The position numbers and the translations under genes were made by a program. Shown here in pieces: positions 11,811 to 23,546 of a stretch of 64,000 nucleotides of DNA (positions are counted from its first letter, which is position 1; every line of letters starts with the position of its first letter). Where the stretch lies: NCBI GenBank assembly GCA_021234155.1, contig JAJEKV010000051.1, positions 5,336,698 through 5,400,697 on the forward strand, written 5' to 3'. The stretch is from Isoetes taiwanensis (taxonomy: Eukaryota; Streptophyta; Lycopodiopsida; Isoetales; Isoetaceae). Below the pieces are notes generated by a model. The model saw nothing but the letters and a program-made list of their open reading frames with translations, had not been told where the DNA came from and ran no database searches.

Positions 11811-13560
11811 GGTTGCGTGCCCTTCCTCAATAATAGTCAAGGGACGGATGCCTTGGTCCGGGCGTGAAACTAAACCAACCCAATTTGACTACCGGACTGG
11901 AGGATTAAGTGCCCGAAAAATTTCCTCTTGGGCTTGTTGATCCAAACCGAGGTTGATTTGCCGGAGCTGGTTGATAGCGGGATTGCCGAGGCGCTCTTGG
12001 GGCTTCTTAAGAACGGTCGCTGGGCCTTGTTTGCCATTAGCGAGCCGAGTTGGTAAGCCGTGAGACGGACCAATGTGGTCCGATTTGTGCCGTGAAGCCG
12101 TGACTGAACTTGTGGAAGTTGAGGACACGCCGTGGTGGTATGACCCCATTCTTGGATGCTGATAACACCGAGCTTTAGAAGGATCAAAAGGAGGACGTTG
12201 GTTGGATCCCCCCGTGGTTGGTCCCCTGGTCGATAGAGTTGCGGGCTGCACCAAGAGGTGGTGCCGATAGTGCGATTGTTGCCGAGGTGTGGTTTGTACT
12301 TGATAAACCATTTTGTTGCGAACGGTGTGGGATGAGTGCGAAAGTGCACTCTTCCCGGGCATGATTGCACATGTTGCATCGCTGCAATGAGGCGGGCCAT
12401 TGGTGGAGTTGCACTCATTGGCCAAATGGCCTTGATATTTGCAAATATGGCACCGTGATTTGATCGCTACTGTGGATTAGCGGTTGAGGCTGAATGTACC
12501 GCTTGTGGAACCATGACAGTGGAATGAACGGGGAGCTCTTGAAGAGCCACGGAGGAAACATTGACGTGAGTGGTTGACAGAATCGATAGCCTGCTCCAAA
12601 GTTTTTGGACGCAGTATTCAAATCATGAGTCTAATAGCGGGAGGAAGTCCTTGGAGAAACCGCACCAAAATCTGGCTCGGGTAGGGTACTCCTTGAGCTT
12701 ACTTAGCGAATGTGAAGTCGATCCGCAAAATCCCGCGCGCACTCGTGGGGCTCTTGGCTGGGTTCATTGAGTTGCTTGAGATGAAGTTGATCATCATCCG
12801 TGGTCCCAGAATGAGACGTAAAAGCAAAGGCGCATTTGGACCAGTCTTGTTTCCAATGGCTTTGTTGGACATGAGCCATTGGTGAGGAGAGCCACGCAAA
12901 GGTGGTGGAAAAGATGTGGAATTTCAGTTGAGGTTGCGCTGTGACCATTTAGGACAGCTAGAGCCTCAAATTCTTCCATGTGGGCCCGAGCACTTTGGTC
13001 TAACGGTTTGCCTTTCGTGTTGCCAAAGGTGGGATAAGTCGCCAGAGTCCGAAAGGTAGATGTGAAAGTGCCGGGCTGGACAGAACAAAGATAGTGAGGA
13101 TATTGAGGTTGAGGTGGATGTGGCATTGTGCCCGACCGGACCCTCGATGAAGGGGTGATCGCGTTGAGAAACCGAAGTAGCCGAGCATTGGTTTTGAGAT
13201 CCGTAAGGTTGTAAACAGAAGAGCAAAGGGGAAACGAGGGAAAGGATATTCCCGGATAGGCTTAAAGGAGACATGTGGATAGCCGTGCCTCCACCGGGGA
13301 GATGATGGTTGGCGGGCGAAGAGGCGTATGGCCCAAGAATGATGGATGTAGGCATGTTCAGTGGGTGTGAAAGTACCGCTGGAGAAGGTTGAGTCCGATA
13401 AGGCTCCCCGATAGTGATGAGGAGACCGAGGTTGTGAGCAATGTTTGCACGCTTTGGGCGGGAACTCGACAGACCGACACGAGGGGTGGGTGGCGCCGAC
13501 CGAGCCCCTAGACCAAGATGGCCTCCCTCTATGTCATAAGCGCATCCATACATGTCGCTA
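11810..13560 (-). pseudogene. Gag remains of the gypsy element
   Basis: A retrotransposon gag core is visible in two overlapping frames near 12703-12948: FHIFSTTF, then AWLSSPMAH/WLMSNKAIGNK, then DDDQLHLKQLNEPSQEP and CARDFADRLHIR, matching the usual fold order with a conserved Trp and the Q-x-x-x-E region. Between 11889 and 12425 a Cys/His-rich piece (CNSTNGPPHCSDATC and neighbours) could be a damaged zinc knuckle. N-terminal Pro/Ser-rich sequence extends toward 13553. All frames are broken. Confidence 0.65.
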
Positions 13561-13698
13561 AACAGCTTTTCTCGACAACGATGGCGCTTCCAAGCAGATG
13601 CCGCCTCGAGAAAGGAGTTCTTCCGTGTGAAATTACTTTACGTACATGGCGCATGTAAGAAAAGTAGGAGAAAATCAGACCCGCAGCGGGCGACATGT

Positions 13699-14268
13699 TG
13701 TTTGGGGTCTGGTTCGAACTCCTCGAAGACAGCCCTCTGTGAGGACCCGTGGATCTTACAGGAGAGTCCGGGGGACTATGTCACGCGGGATTTGCTGAAA
13801 GAGAAGAAAAAGAAGAGAACAGAGCAAATGAGAGAAAGATGATAAGCTTCCTTGATATCAATGATGAAAATACATGAGCTCTCACAATGGAGAGAAAACT
13901 GAAAGGAGACAAGACTCAAAACTCATCTAAAAACTTATGAGCTAACTCTACTCATATATATAGTACAATGGCCTTGGGCCCAATATAGACACTCCGACCG
14001 ATCTCGTGCCGACTCGGAAGGAGGCCTGATTTGGTGAATGTTGGCGGTGCCTCTTGAAGTGCCTGGAATCACGCTGACGCTGACGCGGGCGGTGACGGGC
14101 CGTCACTTGTCTGAGCGGCGCCTCTTGTTGACAGCCAAAGGCTTTGACTGCGTGGTCTGCTGCTTGGTCTTCTGTGGAGCCTTGGATGTCTGACCCGTGG
14201 TTGACTGAGGATCCTTGAGCTTGACCTGGTCTGTCGTATGCATGAATAGTCCTGTACTGTGAGGCACT
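13699..14268 (-). repeat. 5' LTR of the gypsy element
   Basis: This is a direct repeat of 3440-4016 with many small differences, mostly where one copy has CTG or CAG and the other has CG-containing triplets. Just inside, the minus strand reads TGTCGCCCGCTGCGGGTCTG, the expected position of the primer binding site. I cannot match it confidently to a tRNA. Confidence 0.85.
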
Positions 14269-14280
14269 GGGACTACAGTG

Positions 14281-14483
14281 GCTCTCGCTGCCCTACGTCA
14301 CCCCCCGTGTGAATATGCACCCAAACCAAAGGGGGTTTAAGGGGGATTTTAATTTAAATGTGTTGGACCCAATGGTTGTGTTAATTAATGTCAATGGTAG
14401 TTATGTGTTGGTTGTTAATGTCAATGGTTGTTATGTGTTGGGGGGTTTAATTTTTATATGTTGGATGTTAATGGTTTGTGTTG
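14281..14483 (-). repeat. Right terminal inverted repeat, 203 bp
   Basis: This is the reverse complement of 3053-3255. It ends GGTTTGTGTTG, and an A-run follows at once (from 14485). Confidence 0.85.
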
Positions 14484-15470
14484 CAAAAAAAAAAATTTTG
14501 GCCCTTCGGGCCTTAGGAACATCACAGACCCCTCCCCAGGTGAGACAAAAAATTTTAGAATTCAAACCTAAAAAAACTAGAATTCATTTGAGGCTTTCAT
14601 CACTTGTAACTTTTGAATTTCATCACAATAAAACAAATAGAACATAAGTAAAAGTTACCATAAAGATAGAGCAGATTGATCCCATTATTCTGAAACTCAT
14701 AAAGTTTGCAACACCCATACACAAACATTTTTCAACTGGAATTTAACAGCAACCTTTGGCCTCCATGGATTCTTGTGGTGAGAAACCAAAGTGGGAAACT
14801 TTTCTGCTTGTTAGCACAAGGATCTAGAAGCCTCAAAATCTAAAAAAATGCATGGTAATTTTTGCAGGCTTCATTCGAATGAGCCATAAAACAATATCCA
14901 ATAGCTTAATCCTCAGATTAATCACTGGTAGGATGTAAAAGCCTACCAAACCCGGCCGGAAAATTGCTGTTTTAGCATAGATAACTTAACCAAACATATC
15001 CATATCATACACTATCAAAAAGATCTCGGAGAGAGCTTTCCAACGCAATAAAAATCATCTCAAACAGAGCTCTGGATCAAAAGTTATGATAAGAAATGTG
15101 TTGCCGGCGGGGAAACTGCACTACATGCGCCCTTCATGTGCCCATTATGCACCACACACACAAAAAGAGGGCTTTTGTTGTGAGCCATTGGTTGTTGACC
15201 ATTATGCACCACACACACAAAAAAAGAGCTTTTGTTGTGAGCCATTGGTTGTTGACCATTATGCACCACACGCACAAAAAAAAGGGCTTTTGTTGTGAGC
15301 CATTGGTTGTTGACCATTGGAAAAAAAAAGGCTAAAATCAATGGCTCAGAAATGATGCACTCTAGATGTACGCATTAGTACATCCATTTGAATACATCAC
15401 GAAATCATAGGAAAACCTTAGTGAAAAGCGTACAAAAACACAAAGAAAACCCCCTGTTATTATGCTACAT
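14484..15470. other. Copy-1-specific 1-kb stretch, no gene
   Basis: This stretch sits between the right TIR and the resumption of the duplicated segment, and has no counterpart in copy 2. It starts with an A-run and a GGCCCTTCGGGCC hairpin near 14511-14523 and contains a tandem repeat at 15144-15318. No coding frame is recognised. It may be part of another insertion, or sequence deleted from copy 2. Confidence 0.6.
15144..15318 (+). repeat. 57-bp tandem repeat, three copies
   Basis: Units start at 15144, 15201 and 15258 with ATTATGCACCACAC, followed by an A-run, GGCTTTTGTTGTGAGCC and ATTGGTTGTTGACC. The period is exactly 57 bp with one or two changes per unit. The open frames across it result from the period being divisible by three. 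Confidence 0.9.
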
Positions 15471-16489
15471 ATTCATGATAAAATTAGCTTTTTACAAGGA
15501 AATAGTAAAGTAAGACACAAGACAACCTCAAATTCAATCAAAAATTCAACAGCTGTTGTCATTTAATCAACATAGATGCATATGCACATTTCTGCTACAT
15601 CTCTCGAAAACTATAGATTTGGAATTTCTTTGTCAAAGTCTTAGGTCTACTTCATAGCTTTGATTATTTTCCATATTGTTCTATGAAAGGTGATTCCACC
15701 GTGCTAAAGATGCTTAACTCTGAGCATAAAAAAAAAAAACCAAGCACTAATCTGAGTACTAATCTATTTAGATTACGTACATCTATGTTATCAAATAAGT
15801 ACAAAATTCACATTTGGATACGTATATTTTTGTTAGAAATGCTCAATCGGAGCATTAGGTTTATGAAGAATGGTTTCATTAAGCTTCCACTGCGTCTAAG
15901 ATGGATGGCTAGTTTTCTCCCACTCTCCTCTTGATGGTGTTGCAAATGATTTGAATGGCTTGGCCTCTTCCCAAATTGCGCTAACATTATAGAAGAGTTG
16001 AACTCCTACTTAAATGATTAAAAAAAAACAATCAGCCTTGTTCCCAAGTTGCAACTTGCCAGCATGCATCACACACCAAATCATCTCGTGCCAAGTAAGA
16101 AAAATCTTAAACTGAACCTTCCTTCATAAAGGTCCACAGGGCAGATTCCAGTCTTAGAACAGACATATTCTGGCAGAACCTGTTAGCAGCATATGTAACT
16201 TATAAGCAAATATTGGTTATTCTTAGGTTTATACTTGTGGGTTCACACCTACTCCAGAAGATCAATGAGTAGCTCCTCATATTTGCTAACCATATCGTTG
16301 CATTCCTTGCTAATAATTCCAGATGCACTCATGGCCTTGTTAATTTCTGCAATTATTTCCCGATTGAAAATACAAAGGGTCAAATGCAGAAGGTCAAATT
16401 AAATACACTAATTTCCAAGCTCTTCGTATAGAGGGTTCTGCTATAGCAACTTGGACATAACTTGAAGAATTATGATAAGGCCCAATGTC
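15471..16489. repeat. Duplicated segment, copy 1, middle part
   Basis: This part matches 45110 to about 46130 with very few differences, starting at ATTCATGATAAA. It contains a probable terminal exon on the minus strand (16249-16346) and then runs into a LINE fragment on the plus strand. Confidence 0.9.
16249..16346 (-). CDS. Putative 3'-terminal exon of an unidentified host gene (copy 1)
   Basis: After the possible acceptor TTGCAG, a minus-strand frame encodes EINKAMSASGIISKECNDMV and then SKYEELLIDLLE followed by TAG (stop at 16249-16251). The helical, charged sequence has ordinary protein character and is preserved in the second copy at 45888-45985. The acceptor leaves two bases before the first full codon. 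The pyrimidine tract before the acceptor is weak. The gene family is not recognised. Upstream exons on the minus strand could be those at 40762-43561, beyond the transposon nest, but phase cannot be closed from what I see. Confidence 0.4.
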
Positions 16490-18433
16490 TTTGCATCAGT
16501 ACATTGCACGTCATCAAAGGGAAATGTTTTACATGTTGGAAAGCCACCCTAGAACCTTTTGGCGCAAGGTTCTTCGAAAGCCAGTCCAGCCTACGAGAAA
16601 CATCACTAATGAGCAGTGAGAACAATACTTGCAGCAACTCTATGATCCTCAAGAGACACGAGCACTCATACCCCCACAGAATGGTCCGACATTAGAAATC
16701 ACAGAGGATGATGTTACCCAGGGTCTGTAGCGCTTGGCCAATGGGAAAGCAAAGGACCTGGATGGTATGCAGGCAGAGTTGCTCAAGTGGGCAGGGGAGC
16801 CTATGGTACCAGTCCTAACCACTATGTTCAATGAGAGCGCCACAGAAGGATTCCCCAGCCAGTGGACCACAAGCGAGTTGTCCCCATTTACAAGGCAGGA
16901 GATCCACATAGTCCAATCAATTACCGAACAATCATGGTCAGTTCGGTGTTTGCCAAACTGCTAGCTGGCATTATTGAGCAACAGTTGACTAGGTGGGCAG
17001 AAGCAACAGGTGTGCGAGCTCTCACGCAAGCGTGGTTCGAGACCGGCATTCAACCATTGATCATATCTTCACATTGAGGACTTTGGTTGAGGATAGCGTA
17101 AAACCGCTTGGTGGGGAGCTATATTGTTGCTTTGTTGACTTTGGCGAAGGCTTTTTGACACCGTGCCTCGGGAAAACTTATGGGAAAGATTGCGGCAATC
17201 GGAGGTTCCCTGTGGATATGCAAAATGCAAAGATACAAAGTTGTACGAGAGTTGTTCAGTCGAATCGCGGATGATGGGGCAACCATTCACTAGCAAGTAT
17301 TGGGATCCGCCAGGGGATGTCCTCTTTTCCCAACATTGTTTGGTGCGTACATTGACCCGGTTGGAAACACCGCTCATGGACAATGGGGTGGCGGGACCCA
17401 ACTTTTGCATCAGTCATCGGGCAACTCATCTATGCGGATGATGTTGACCTCTTAGCTCACACTCCGGAGGATATGCGGATCTCACCTAGATGCTCGGATA
17501 CATTCCTCGCCAGCCACGGACATGAACGCCAATCCGCCAAGACTAAGGTGGTCCTAATCTTATCCCAAGGCCATCCAAGGCCCCCTTCATTCACTTATCG
17601 AGGGCAACAAGTGGAGGTGACACCCACCTACAAGTATCCGGGAGTGGAGTTTCCTTCTACACTATCTTTGGGACACTTCCATAAGATTGCGTGTAGCGCC
17701 AGGGCCGAAAGCACTTTATACAATAAACCACAGAGCAGAATTGTATGATTGGGGACATCAGGCACATCTGTTCAGGGTATTGGTAGAGCCCGTTCTTTTG
17801 TACGGGGTTGAAGTCTGGGGCCCGGTGGTGTTCCTTGCTACTTGGAGCGACTTAGAACAGGTGCAGAAGGCCTTCTTAGCACGGGCACTCGGAGTGAAAT
17901 CCACGGTTCCATATCAAATTTTGTTGCAGGAGACAGGTTTCCTGCCACTTCAGCGAGCGACCCTTGATAGACACGTCGTCTATTTCCAGAAGGTGGTAAA
18001 TATGGATGATAATCGTCTACCGCACTTGCCTTATGCAGTGACAATGGGACCACAACGACTCAAGAATTGTTGGAAGGATAAAAGAGTGCAGTGGCTAACT
18101 AGATGGAATGTCCAGGAGCACATGTGCATCCAGGTAGAAACAGAGGCAGATCGCGATAGCCTGAGATGTTACCTTGATGCTTGTTTCTCCATCAAGCTTT
18201 GGGATTCCAGGGCCCTGGAGCAAGTCAAAACAGCACATTACAGGCAGCACATAAATCCCACAATAGAACGAGGCCCACAGTGCTACCTACGTTCACATCT
18301 ACCCATGAAAAAGCGCAGGCATATCGCCTCCATTCGCACAGGTGCACACCATCTCCGGATTGAGACAGGTCGATGGATTGGGGAGCCACGTCAGGATAGG
18401 GTTTGTCGGTGCTGCCAGACGGGAGCTGTTGAG
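16490..18433 (+). pseudogene. LINE reverse transcriptase fragment, copy 1
   Basis: Plus-strand frames encode the non-LTR RT in pieces: GLDGMQAELLKWAGEP-type fingers (GKAKDLDGMQAELLKWAGE here), then INYRTIMVSSVFAKLL, the catalytic YADDVDLLAHTPEDM near 17440, and the thumb/C-terminal region at 17687-18448 ending in a Cys-rich CRCCQTGAVE. The 5' end is truncated and its exact boundary is not visible. The 3' part is missing because the chromovirus LTR begins at 18434, after target bases TTGAG. Between about 17000 and 17720 the frame is badly disrupted, with nearly all differences from copy 2 at CAG/CTG sites. From 17720 on, the copies are almost identical. Confidence 0.85.
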
Positions 18434-19998
18434 TGTGACGCTCCCTAAACATATACGACACTCGGACGTATACATACGGGGACTTTCCCCTCCCATGGCG
18501 ACCAACTCACCATGAGCAGGACCCTCCATCTAACTCGGGCCATCTATAAGAAGATGCTCAAGTGAAGGGCACAGAGGGGTCATTCGGCCCACGCCTTCAA
18601 TGGGCTCCTACGTCGCGGAAGCGTGAATACAAGGTTAGCACACAACATAATCATATCATAATTTACCACCACGAGGGGTGGCCCATCCATCCAAGTGACA
18701 ACAACAAAGAATATGCATTTAATACTAAGGAAAACACCCAAACCCATGGTTCTACCCCGGCTCAGATTCCAGTGAGGATCGACTGACGGCTAGGTCTCAA
18801 GAGATCAGCAGACCGAATCTTGACATGGCGTTGGCTGGCATAGAACATCGGCTAGGGTTGTCCACTCTATCCGCCCCTCCTGTGCACACTTTGCAGATGA
18901 GTCCAATCATGCTATGGCATCACTATAGCCTTCCGGACACGCAGACTCAAGGTATCACCCTTTGAGCCTACTACAGGGTTCATGAAGCCCCGTCCGATGA
19001 GGCAGGTCGGGGAAGCGTCCCCTTCCAGGATCACAGTGGTTCCATGGGTGAGCTAGAGAATACGTGCCGCATCAGCGACCCCCGAATCCGTACCCAACTT
19101 ACTCACCCTAAATCTACTCAAAGTGCAAGATGCTCCATACGGATCACACCTCTACACCCAGGGAGTGTCAGACCCATACCCGGCCCTCTACGTGACTGGC
19201 TATCAGGCCTAGCCCACTGTAGGAGTCTCAGGAGCCTTTTATGTTCGTGCAAGACCCCACCCCCACTTCACCACTGTGTCCCTTGTTTGGTGCTAAGTCA
19301 TTCCATAGGTGGTCTCTTGTACACAGGCCGCATCTAATGGGAAGTACAGGGATCAACCTAGGAGTATACTACTAACATGGCTCAGAGGTCTCTACCCCCC
19401 TCCTTAATTCCCCCATTTCCAGAGTAATACTATACAAAGAACTATCAATCCATCCTTTAAGAGCAAGACCAGAATCAGAATTAAAGAGAACTCAACTTTA
19501 CAATCAAGGGTTAGTTCTTATAAGTAAGACACAGAGAGAACAGACGAAGCAAACACAACAAGTGCCCAACAGGGGCGCTACCCTAGAATTCACAAGCTAT
19601 ACTAACCACCTACCTGAGTTCTTGCTGGACCCGTTGTCATTTGGTGCTTCCATCTTCCCTGGACTTGGCGCTCAGCTCTGGACACACAGGTAAAGGTGCT
19701 TGGCAAGGTGGGCGCTCAGCTCCTGCTCCTCTTGGGCGATTTTGGGAGTTAATCAGGCCTAGGGGTCAAGATGATGGCTCAATTTGGAATTCCCCATGAT
19801 GGCCAATCGAATTAGGCCAAGTGGTGCTCCCCTAAATAGCCAATTAGTCTACTTCAAGTAATTGGATAATTATCCTTTAATGGTTAATTTAACATAGCTA
19901 ATTAAATCCCTTTTAGATCAATGTCAAAATACCCCATGGTGGCGTACCTTTGTTGGTGACGTGTCAGCATATTACGTATAAATACATGGAACGTCACA
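18434..19998 (-). repeat. 3' LTR of the giant chromovirus, 1565 bp
   Basis: Ends are TGTGACG and CGTCACA, a perfect 7-bp terminal inverted repeat. Target bases TTGAG precede it at 18429-18433. It matches the solo LTR 48029-49605 and the partial LTR 39547-40376. On the plus strand a TATAAATA box lies near the inner edge (about 19979-19986), which could drive antisense transcription. This is a weak inference. Confidence 0.93.
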
Positions 19999-20012
19999 TT
20001 CTCCCCCCCTTA
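19999..20012 (-). promoter_or_regulatory. Polypurine tract of the giant chromovirus
   Basis: On the minus strand the bases directly before the 3' LTR are AAGGGGGGGAGAA followed by TGTGACG. A purine run abutting the LTR is the plus-strand priming site in LTR retroelements. Confidence 0.9.
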
Positions 20013-20611
20013 GAAATAATGCTGTCCTCAGCATTGGGATGAGTTAACTAAAATAGTTAATTGAAGAACTGAAATAGAAGTACTTAAGAAAGGAAGATAA
20101 TTCATTATTGTGGACTGTAATATATTGAAGTTCAAAATATAACAGAGGACAAGCACCAGGGTGCATTTTGCAGACTTATCATCAAAAAAAAGTTTAAGGA
20201 CTGATGTCCCATTTTAAAACATCATAACAAGGAAAATTAACACACGTAGACAAAACGGATCTGAGAAAGTTGGGTCATCAGTAACCCTCTATGCATGGGC
20301 AGGTCACGAACTGCTTACTGGCCTGCACATGTCAATATATATCAGTATATATGAATAATATAATTAGATTGTGGTTGAAGGGACCACCCCCTATAATAAC
20401 TAAAAGAAAACCCTATCTACAAGGGAACTTATCATGCCTAGGGTTCGCAATTCATTGCGGCGTAAGGAATGGTCAAGTTCCTATTATAGCCAAGATGAAT
20501 GCGGCCTATCAAATACATGCTTTTCAGGCAGTTCGCGGTCATGTCGACATTGACAGTACACCCCGTCCTAGGGAACACGAAGGTGATCCCATCATCGGTA
20601 ACTATTATCAA
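20013..20611 (-). other. Untranslated region between pol stop and polypurine tract
   Basis: About 600 bp downstream of the pol stop codon, with no coding character on either strand. It corresponds to the internal 3' untranslated segment of the chromovirus. Confidence 0.6.
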
Positions 20612-23546
20612 CTATGATGCATCTACCCCTCTAGTGCATGATTCTCGGCGAATCAAGCCTTCAAGCTTACCGCCGGGAGCGGGGTTGATAGCATCGTTGA
20701 TGGTGCGGCCTTGAGATTCGCGCATGAAGTCTGGATAGTGCTTCTCGAGGTCCGTTTCCATCACCCATGTAGCATCCTCGGCTGGCAAGTGTTTCCACTT
20801 GACCAAGTATTGCAGCATTTGGGTCCTTCTGGTTTGTTTATATGCTCGATCAAGAAGAGCTTCAGGCACTATATCTAAATGCTCTTCTGTCATTTCCAGT
20901 AGGGTGGGTGTATCCAAGATCTCCTCTGGATCTGGGGTGTGTTGCTTTAGAAGACTCACATGAAAGACCTTGTGGATCTTCAAGCGGGGTGGCAATTCCA
21001 GGTGATATGCTTGTTCCCCAACACGTTCAGTGATCTTGAACGGCCCAGCCCATCTGGGTGCCAACTTCTTGCAGTTACCAATTTTAAGCTTGGCTTGTTT
21101 TACCTTAATCTTAAGCCAGACCGTTTCACCCACCTGGAAAACTCGGGGGGTTCTGTGCTTATCCGCTACACTCTTTTGACGACTGCGTGCAGCCAATAGG
21201 TAACCACGAACTTCTTCAACCAAAGCTTGCATTTCCAAGAGGAGTTGCTGAGAAACCTCCACCTTAGACACGGGATTATGCCATGTGTCAGGAGTAAGAC
21301 ATTGATAACCATAATTTATCATGAAGGGAGACATTCTGGAGGACTCCTGTTTCATACTGTTATAGGCAAACTCAACTAGATAAATATAGTCAGCCCATTG
21401 TGATTGCTTACTCCATACATAACTACGTAGCATGTCCTCTATAATACGATTAATACGTTCTGTCTGACCATCCGTCTGAGGATGATATGCCGTACTCATA
21501 GCAAGCTTGGTCTGGATAGTGGCAAAGAAATCTTTCCAGAATGCACTTACAAATTTGGGATCCCTGTCGGAGACAATAACCCGTGGCATTCCATGCAACC
21601 TGAAGATCTCCTTTGCAAATAGCAGCGCGGTATCAAAGGCTGTGTCCGTGGTACGACATGGCAAGAAATGAGCCATTTTCGACAATTTGTCGACCACTAC
21701 CATTAATGCATCATATCCACGGAGAGTGCGTGGAAGGCCCACAATAAAATCCATGGTTATCACTTCCCACTTAGCATTGGGCACATCCAACGGTTGCAAC
21801 TCTCCTGGAATCCTTAGTTGCTCAGCCTTGGTCTGCTGACAGACTTGACACTGGTTAATGTATCTGGCAATGTCCTTCTTCATGGAGGGCCAAAAATAAC
21901 TGGAGCGGATCTTAAAGTAGGTCTTCATAAAACCTGCATGTCCAACTATAGAGCTGTTGTGCGTGTCATGGAGAATGAGCTTACGTACTCCTGAAGTCTC
22001 AGGTAAACACAACTTATCCTTGTAATATAACAAGTTGCCTTCTTTCTTATACGAACGGAAAGCTTCACGCTCTTTATCTGTGCGAGCTTCCTTAGCCAGA
22101 CTATCCCAAACATGACGGAACTCGGGATCCGTGGCCAAGGTCTGTTCTATCTGTTTCCCAAACTCACTGGTGAGTGTAGAAATTGCATTACAATGGGTTC
22201 GGGTTACCAAGGGATGGCGTGACAATGCATCCGCAACCACATTGTGTTTCCCAGGCTTATACATAATCTCAAAGTCGTACTCTTCCAGAAATTCCATCCA
22301 TCTTCTCTGACGGAGATTGAGATTTGGCTGGGTGGATAAGTAACGGAGGCTCTGATGATCCGTGTCCAGTTGGAATCTTCTACCAAGAAGGTAGTGTCTC
22401 CATATCCGCAGAGCACGGACAACGGCTAACAATTCCTGATCATGGGTAGGGTATCGCTGCTCCGTGTCGTTTATTTTCTTTGAATCATAGGCAATAACCC
22501 TCCCCTCCTGCATTAGGACTCCACCGGTAGCAATTTTACTGGCATCCGTTGCTACTAATTTATCCTTTTCAAGATCGGGCAATGTGAGGACTGGTGCTGA
22601 TGTTAAAGCGTCCTTAAGCTGCTGAAAACCTGTCTGGACTTTTGCTTTCCAATGTTCAATCCAATCCTTCACCTTCTCGTGCTTTGTGAGATCCGTAAGA
22701 GGTGCGGCAATCTTTGCAAAATTCCTAACAAATTTCCGATAATATCCCGCTAGTCCTAAGAAACTTCGGACCTCGGAAACATTACCTGGAATAGGCCATT
22801 CCCTTACTGCCTCGATCTTTGCCGGATCTGTAGCAATTCCCTCTGCTGAAATGACATGTCCCAAATATTCCACCTTCTGAGTGGCAAACTTGCACTTAGA
22901 GAACTTGGCAAAGAGTTGGTGACGTCTTAACTTTTGTAGGGCCAATCGAAGATGCTGCTCATGCTCCTCCAAAGTTTTACTATAGATGAGAATGTCATCA
23001 AAGAACATCATTCATCAATCGCATGAAGGTTGCGGGGGCATTAGTTAATCCAAAAGGCATAACAGTAAACTCATAATGCCCATATCTAGTGCGAAAGGCA
23101 GACTTATGAATGTCCTCCTCCTTAATCCTTATTTGATGATATCCGGAGCGTAAATCAATCTTTGAGAAATGCTTGGCCCCTTGCAACTGGTCCATTAGAT
23201 CATCTGCCCTAGGCAAAGCGTAACGGTTCTTGATGGTATGTTTATTGAGCTGCCTATAATCAATACACATCCTCAAGGAGCCATTCTTAACAAAAAGGAT
23301 AGGAGCGCCAAAAGGCAAAACACTAGGCCGAATAAAACCTAGGTTTAATAACTCCTGTAGTTGCTTCTTAAGCTCTGCCAACTCAGGGGGACTCATACGG
23401 TACGGGGCCTTACTGGTAGGCTTAGTACCGGGTTCTAAAACTAATTCGCATTCTACTCCTCTGAAAGGAAAGTTTCTGGATCTCATCTGGAAAAAGATCG
23501 GTAAATTCTCGGAGAAGATTAGCAATGCCCTCTGGCAAGGTATCAA
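20612..23546 (-). pseudogene. Chromovirus pol: RT, RNase H, integrase, chromodomain
   Basis: The long frame 20612-23011 (799 codons) and the overlapping piece 22998-23546 together make pol. RT begins with [20 protein letters not shown] and [15 protein letters not shown] (first catalytic Asp), then [12 protein letters not shown], then [10 protein letters not shown] with the paired Asp. RNase H has [27 protein letters not shown] and TDHQSL. The integrase has an HHCC finger (ending CQVCQQTK), then the D-D-E core seen in [15 protein letters not shown] and QTERINR, and [10 protein letters not shown]. The C-terminus is a chromodomain containing [17 protein letters not shown] (about 20720-20870). 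Two lesions: a frame change near 23460, and a short deletion at about 23005 joining RLMNDV directly to MFFDD, which removes about a dozen residues of the palm. Confidence 0.93.

Larger units (their letters stand above)
3440..14268 (-). mobile_element. Ty3/gypsy LTR retrotransposon, non-chromovirus type, with a long 3' extra region
   Basis: Direct repeats at 3440-4016 and 13699-14268 flank minus-strand gag, protease, RT, RNase H and integrase pieces in gypsy order. The element is about 10.8 kb. Roughly 4 kb lie between integrase and the 3' LTR, where Athila/Tat-type elements carry extra ORFs. The integrase C-terminus has the GP(Y/F)-like segment but no chromodomain. Every domain is in several frames. 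Many lesions may be base-calling errors at CHG sites rather than real mutations, as argued in the findings. It lies within the 203-bp TIR element. The flanking five bases (GGGCT and GGGAC) do not give a clean target duplication. Confidence 0.88.
3053..14483. mobile_element. Foldback/TIR element with 203-bp terminal inverted repeats, split by a gypsy element
   Basis: The left terminus 3053-3255 is the reverse complement of 14281-14483, in register over about 203 bp with few changes. The outer end begins CAACACAAACCATTAAC. Without the nested gypsy element it would be roughly 600 bp, with a spacer at 3256-3439 and no transposase, so a non-autonomous MITE/foldback type. No clear target-site duplication is visible, and about 1 kb right of it (14484-15470) is also absent from the second copy of the segment. 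Confidence 0.75.

Noticed and set aside
15144..15318. CRISPR-like array
   Set aside because: Continuous 57-bp tandem units without unique spacers, in a plant nuclear sequence.
17000..17720. Methylation-driven decay (C to T) as the cause of copy differences
   Set aside because: The changed base is the middle one of CAG/CTG and it becomes G or C; deamination would change the outer C to T.
19044..19337. 97-codon frame in the LTR (also at 40156 and 48639)
   Set aside because: It is a chance frame in repeated LTR sequence on the antisense strand; its length varies between copies.
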